Origin: Oscillospiraceae bacterium
Lineage (GTDB): Bacteria; Bacillota; Clostridia; Oscillospirales; Ruminococcaceae
Assembly: GCA_017545185.1 (NCBI GenBank)
Contig: JAFWQJ010000073.1
Coordinates: forward strand, 41,419 to 105,418
Length of the DNA stretch: 64,000 nucleotides
Reading direction: 5' to 3'
A model generated the notes under the pieces. It searched no databases and was not told the origin of the DNA. It worked only from the letters and a program-made list of their open reading frames with translations. Positions 61,071-64,000 of this stretch are shown in pieces (position 1 is the first letter of the stretch; each line of letters starts with the position of its first letter). Both the position numbers and the translations under genes were made by a program.

Positions 61071-61113
61071 AGAGACACGCTGCTTCCTGTTCAAGGGAGA
61101 CAGCGTGTCTTTT
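61071..61113 (+). terminator. Terminator of the Sel1-repeat unit
   Basis: GACACGCTG (61074-61082) pairs with CAGCGTGTC (61101-61109), followed by TTTTGTG. Confidence 0.85.
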
Positions 61114-61199
61114 GTGTATGCCGGTCAGACTGCCGCAGCTGCACAGACATTTTGCCCACCATTGCCGGTGACTGCCCGCGTACACTGCGCGGCATAAAT

Positions 61200-61231
61200 G
61201 AACCCGCCTGATTTTGTGATCAGACGGGCTC
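61200..61231 (-). terminator. Terminator of the dockerin/SH3 gene
   Basis: CCCGTCTGA pairs with TCAGGCGGG on the minus strand, followed by TTCATTT. Confidence 0.7.
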
Positions 61232-61259
61232 TTCTATATATTCCATATACAAAATGGTG

Positions 61260-63494
61260 TTACTGCTGGATTTCCACACCGCCCCATTCAACGACTGCAA
61301 ATCCCTTTCTTTCAAAGGGTTCCAACTGCTGCGGTTCAATCTCTACGGGGCTCTCAAGCGGAACGTATGCCATGAAGATCCGGCATTCGCTGTCAGGTGC
61401 CGGTGTGACCGTCAGCTTTGCAGAATTCGAATAGGCATCGCCCTGGAAGGAAATGAGGTTATACGCATTATGCTCCATCAGCGGAAGCCAGTATACGATA
61501 AACTCATTCATTTCCTGTTCGGTCAAGCCCATATATGTGAGCTTTTCTTTGAGAAAGCGCTCGGTATCACTGCCTGCTACGCAAAAACCAGTCGAAAAGT
61601 CAAAGCGTGTACGGCAGTTGACCGCATCCCAGAACAGGTATCTGTGATGTGACCCGTCCGCTTTGTTCAGGAGCGTGCCGTCCGGATTTGCGACCACATC
61701 CCAACCGTTGTCATACTTCGGGTAGGTTGTATTCAGCTCAGATTCTGTCAGTTCAAGCTCAACATGGACATCGGTTTCTTCTTCAGGATAGAGGTAGATG
61801 ACAGGCTTTCTGGCCGCTTCTTCAAAGTAGATCACCATTTTCCCGTCCGAATCCAATGTATTGATCCAGCCATACTGTCCGTTATATTCCGTAAACAGCC
61901 AATCATTGTTGCCGTTCTGCACACCTTTTTCAATCAGGCGGGTATTCGCAGGAATGGAAGCGACTGCTTCATAGCTTTCATCGGGGCCGAGATAAAGCTT
62001 CAGACCGTCCCTCTTTACAAAGAACGGAACACCATACTCAAAATGCTCATCAGGTTCAACATAGTCACGTACTGGTTCCGTCACCAATGTCTGTTTCATC
62101 AGGGTGAGGTCAGCAGCGTTCAGCTTATCGTCTTTGTAAAAATCAACCGCTTTCCAGTTTGCGAGATGTACATCCGGCACGGCAAGCAGCCATTTCTGAA
62201 GCAGTACCGCATCGGCAGCATCGAATTTGCCGTCACCGTTGGCATCGCCCGTGGGGGTGAATTTCAGCCAGAACTTCACATCCGCTGCACCGTTGTCGAA
62301 GGTTGTCACAGTCATATTGCCATCCGGAATAATATGTCCGCCATAATATCCGGGACGCACCTCATCACAGATAAACGAATATCCGCTCGGCAGCGTTTGC
62401 CCCTCCAGTCCAAACGAAAAACCTTCCGAACCCATGGAGTTTCCAAGATCATTTACGATTGCAGGATTTGTTTCCAGCATAAAGATCGGCCCTGTGGACT
62501 CGTTGCCATCAGAGAAATCAGTCCAGATATAAGTATTATCAGCAGCTCTGAGCATAATCGGCTCACCTGTATGAAAGTCAATCAGATTCGCTCTCATCTG
62601 ACCTGACAGAAGAATAGTCTGAGCGTTATCAAGAACAGCACAGTCTGCAGTCAAAGTATAGGGCGTTGGTTCCTGCTGATCCGGTCTCATTTGAGATGTT
62701 CGTGTCCATGAGATTTTTTCATATCCGTCCTTCTCTGCCTGATAGACATACATGATATCAACAGAACCGTCATCATACATATCCCGTGCCTGCATCGTAC
62801 AGTCAGATGTCAGGAGATACTTTATGTTCTCATATTTATTATTGCTGTCAGGCTCCCATCTGTCTCCGAACTGGTCAACCGTCATCGTACTGAACACAAC
62901 ATAGTTATCCTTGACTGAAACTTCACCGTTGTCCTGGAGATAATCGCTGAATTCTGCTTTGCCGTCCGGCAGCCAACTGAAAATATCGGTTTCAGTAATG
63001 TTCATGTCATCCTTGGCCGAGAAGGAATACCGAGCGAGGGCATGACCGTATTCCAAGCCCGGATCCGGTTCCTCTGCCCATGAGTCCGTGATCACGATAT
63101 CAAAATCTCCAGCCTTCTGGGGATCAAAGACATCGATCTCATAGTAATATGAGCTGATATCCGAACCGAAAGTCGTCTGCTGCAGTTTTTTTATCGATTT
63201 GTCGGTTATTTGAGTTTCATAACGCACCATACCCTGGGGCTGCCCCTCCGGTACAGGCTCGCGCTTAAAAACAGATACAACACAGACAAGACCGTTATCA
63301 ATATGCGTTGCGCCGTAGGTGTTGCGGAATTCTACGGCAGAATCAAAATCGTTCGGGATCCATTCCGGGAGTGTTGCGGCTGTGCCTTCAGCAACCATGG
63401 CAGAAGGCGTGAGCAAAGCGGAATCGCTGAAAGAAAACGGCGTAATTACGAGTGTTGCTGCGAAAAGTGCAGCAGATAGTTTCGTAAATTTCAT
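61260..63494 (-). CDS. Dockerin protein with SH3-like and KPVIYLYP domains
   Basis: A secreted 744-aa protein: signal peptide (1-26), a roughly 370-aa region of unrecognised beta-rich sequence, a type I dockerin in mid-protein (about 415-475: GDANGDGKFDAADAVLLQKW and KDDKLNAADLTLMKQTL), a bacterial SH3-like domain (about 490-555: VKRDGLKLYLGPDESYEAVA) and a C-terminal domain that begins RKPVIYLYPEEETDV and recurs in Firmicutes surface proteins. The last domain has no known function. It is a likely cellulosome component of non-enzymatic or unknown activity. GGAAGGTGA precedes the ATG. Confidence 0.8.
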   Translation of the reverse strand: MKFTKLSAALFAATLVITPFSFSDSALLTPSAMVAEGTAATLPEWIPNDFDSAVEFRNTYGATHIDNGLVCVVSVFKREPVPEGQPQGMVRYETQITDKSIKKLQQTTFGSDISSYYYEIDVFDPQKAGDFDIVITDSWAEEPDPGLEYGHALARYSFSAKDDMNITETDIFSWLPDGKAEFSDYLQDNGEVSVKDNYVVFSTMTVDQFGDRWEPDSNNKYENIKYLLTSDCTMQARDMYDDGSVDIMYVYQAEKDGYEKISWTRTSQMRPDQQEPTPYTLTADCAVLDNAQTILLSGQMRANLIDFHTGEPIMLRAADNTYIWTDFSDGNESTGPIFMLETNPAIVNDLGNSMGSEGFSFGLEGQTLPSGYSFICDEVRPGYYGGHIIPDGNMTVTTFDNGAADVKFWLKFTPTGDANGDGKFDAADAVLLQKWLLAVPDVHLANWKAVDFYKDDKLNAADLTLMKQTLVTEPVRDYVEPDEHFEYGVPFFVKRDGLKLYLGPDESYEAVASIPANTRLIEKGVQNGNNDWLFTEYNGQYGWINTLDSDGKMVIYFEEAARKPVIYLYPEEETDVHVELELTESELNTTYPKYDNGWDVVANPDGTLLNKADGSHHRYLFWDAVNCRTRFDFSTGFCVAGSDTERFLKEKLTYMGLTEQEMNEFIVYWLPLMEHNAYNLISFQGDAYSNSAKLTVTPAPDSECRIFMAYVPLESPVEIEPQQLEPFERKGFAVVEWGGVEIQQ

Positions 63495-63738
63495 ATAGAT
63501 TCACCTTCCATTCTTCAAAATCAAGATATAAGCCGAAAGAGATTCCTGTGATGATCGACACACGCTGCCTGCGTTTCATAAGGGTACGCCTTTCTCTTAT
63601 CGGCGGTGTCTGATCTGTCGTCCCATACATATCATTGGCAGCAGGTTGTTTTGACGGCTCACCTCCGTTACTTTGAAAGGATTTTGCTGTTTCATCTTTA
63701 TTGGTATCACGATGAACAGGAAGAAGGGGGGGATTCAT
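63388..63738 (-). CDS. Doubtful small ORF overlapping the dockerin start
   Basis: A 116-aa frame with AGAGGGTGA before ATG 63738 and a soluble, polar first half. It overlaps the dockerin gene by 107 nt, and its C-terminal third is the out-of-frame signal-peptide region. It may be a short real peptide that loses its natural stop, or chance. Low confidence. Confidence 0.25.
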   Translation of the reverse strand: MNPPLLPVHRDTNKDETAKSFQSNGGEPSKQPAANDMYGTTDQTPPIRERRTLMKRRQRVSIITGISFGLYLDFEEWKVNLYEIYETICCTFRSNTRNYAVFFQRFRFAHAFCHGC

Positions 63739-63927
63739 TTGATTTCACCCTCTAATAGTATAGACAAAAATAAACTCATAAGGTTACACGATCAGTCGAA
63801 AAAATATCCCTGCCTTTCGGCGGGGACGGCAGTTTATAAAGTAAAAGGAAGAAAAATCGTCCCAACAGGCTTCAAAAACCGGCTTTTTTGTCTCCGATTC
63901 CGGAAATTCATTTCCGGCGGAAAGCAA

Positions 63928-63966
63928 GAAAAAAGCCCTGGATGCTTGATTTTCACACACCCAGGA
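63928..63966 (-). terminator. Terminator of the tRNA gene
   Basis: On the minus strand, CCTGGGTG pairs with CATCCAGG-type sequence, followed by TTTTTTC, 14 nt after the tRNA 3' end. Confidence 0.8.
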
Positions 63967-63979
63967 CATTCTTCAAAAG

Positions 63980-64000
63980 TGGAGACAGAGGGACTCGAAC
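63980..64000 (-). tRNA. Partial tRNA gene, 3' end only
   Basis: The minus strand reads GTTCGAGTCCCTCTGTCTCCA: the T-loop TTCGAGT, the T-stem 3' strand CCCTC, the acceptor strand TGTCTCC and discriminator A, without an encoded CCA. The rest, including the anticodon, lies beyond the window, so identity cannot be given. Confidence 0.8.

Overview
The window looks like chromosome of a cellulosome-producing Ruminococcus-like member of the Oscillospiraceae (Clostridia). The evidence is four secreted proteins with type I dockerins, a short-form HisG that needs HisZ, sigma-A promoters with 17-nt spacers throughout, and clostridial mobile-element genes. I infer this from families and motifs only; no database was searched.

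Layout. 1-4.8 kb: a hisZ-hisG-hisD-hisC operon behind a roughly 400-nt structured leader with a short upstream ORF whose first six codons repeat those of hisZ. 4.8-5.9 kb: a membrane-anchored alpha/beta hydrolase. 6-10.3 kb (minus): a compact phosphonate operon (PEP mutase fused to two nucleotidyltransferase-like domains, phosphonoacetaldehyde reductase, phosphonopyruvate decarboxylase) expected to make and perhaps CMP-activate 2-hydroxyethylphosphonate. 11-15 kb: a cytidine-deaminase-fold protein, a degenerate GGDEF membrane protein, thpR, a DUF3795 protein and an HU protein. 15.2-22.9 kb (minus): two large dockerin proteins, an SGNH esterase/DUF4832 enzyme and a BspA-type leucine-rich-repeat protein containing a 630-bp triplication.

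23.1-34.7 kb is a visibly more AT-rich mobile element: a large serine recombinase, TnpW-like and DUF4315 proteins, a MobC protein beside a probable oriT but no relaxase, and as cargo a complete four-gene Wadjet (Jet) plasmid-defence operon in the order jetD-A-B-C.

34.8-42.4 kb holds a zinc-ribbon membrane protein, an M6-type peptidase with an N-terminal dockerin and a damaged C-terminus, a penicillin-binding-protein-like serine hydrolase, small membrane proteins, and a graveyard of gene fragments (AAA+ ATPase, YezG-like immunity protein, IS3-family transposase, vWA domain). 42.4-47.7 kb is a six-gene operon (ATC hydrolase-like, membrane proteins, alpha/beta hydrolase, ZIP transporter, methyltransferase) behind a promoter bracketed by a perfect 12-bp dyad, followed by an AAA-ATPase/PD-(D/E)XK protein. 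48-51.9 kb carries a two-gene module: an unrecognised 211-aa protein and an SF2 helicase fused to a C-terminal SprT-like zinc protease.

53.1-58.8 kb (minus) is a signalling island: a 372-aa possible regulator, a Ser/Thr kinase-STAND NTPase-TPR protein, a zinc-ribbon membrane protein and a DUF4230 protein. The last three each have a promoter whose -35 region is replaced by the same 18-bp box, always 17 nt from the -10, which suggests a small dedicated regulon. 59-64 kb has a frameshifted HTH regulator, small unknown proteins, a Sel1-repeat protein, a dockerin/SH3 protein and the 3' end of a tRNA at the window edge.

The least-described candidates are the box-controlled kinase-STAND island and the helicase-SprT module. 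Several broken genes differ from intact frames by one base in a homopolymer, so assembly indels should be excluded before they are called pseudogenes.
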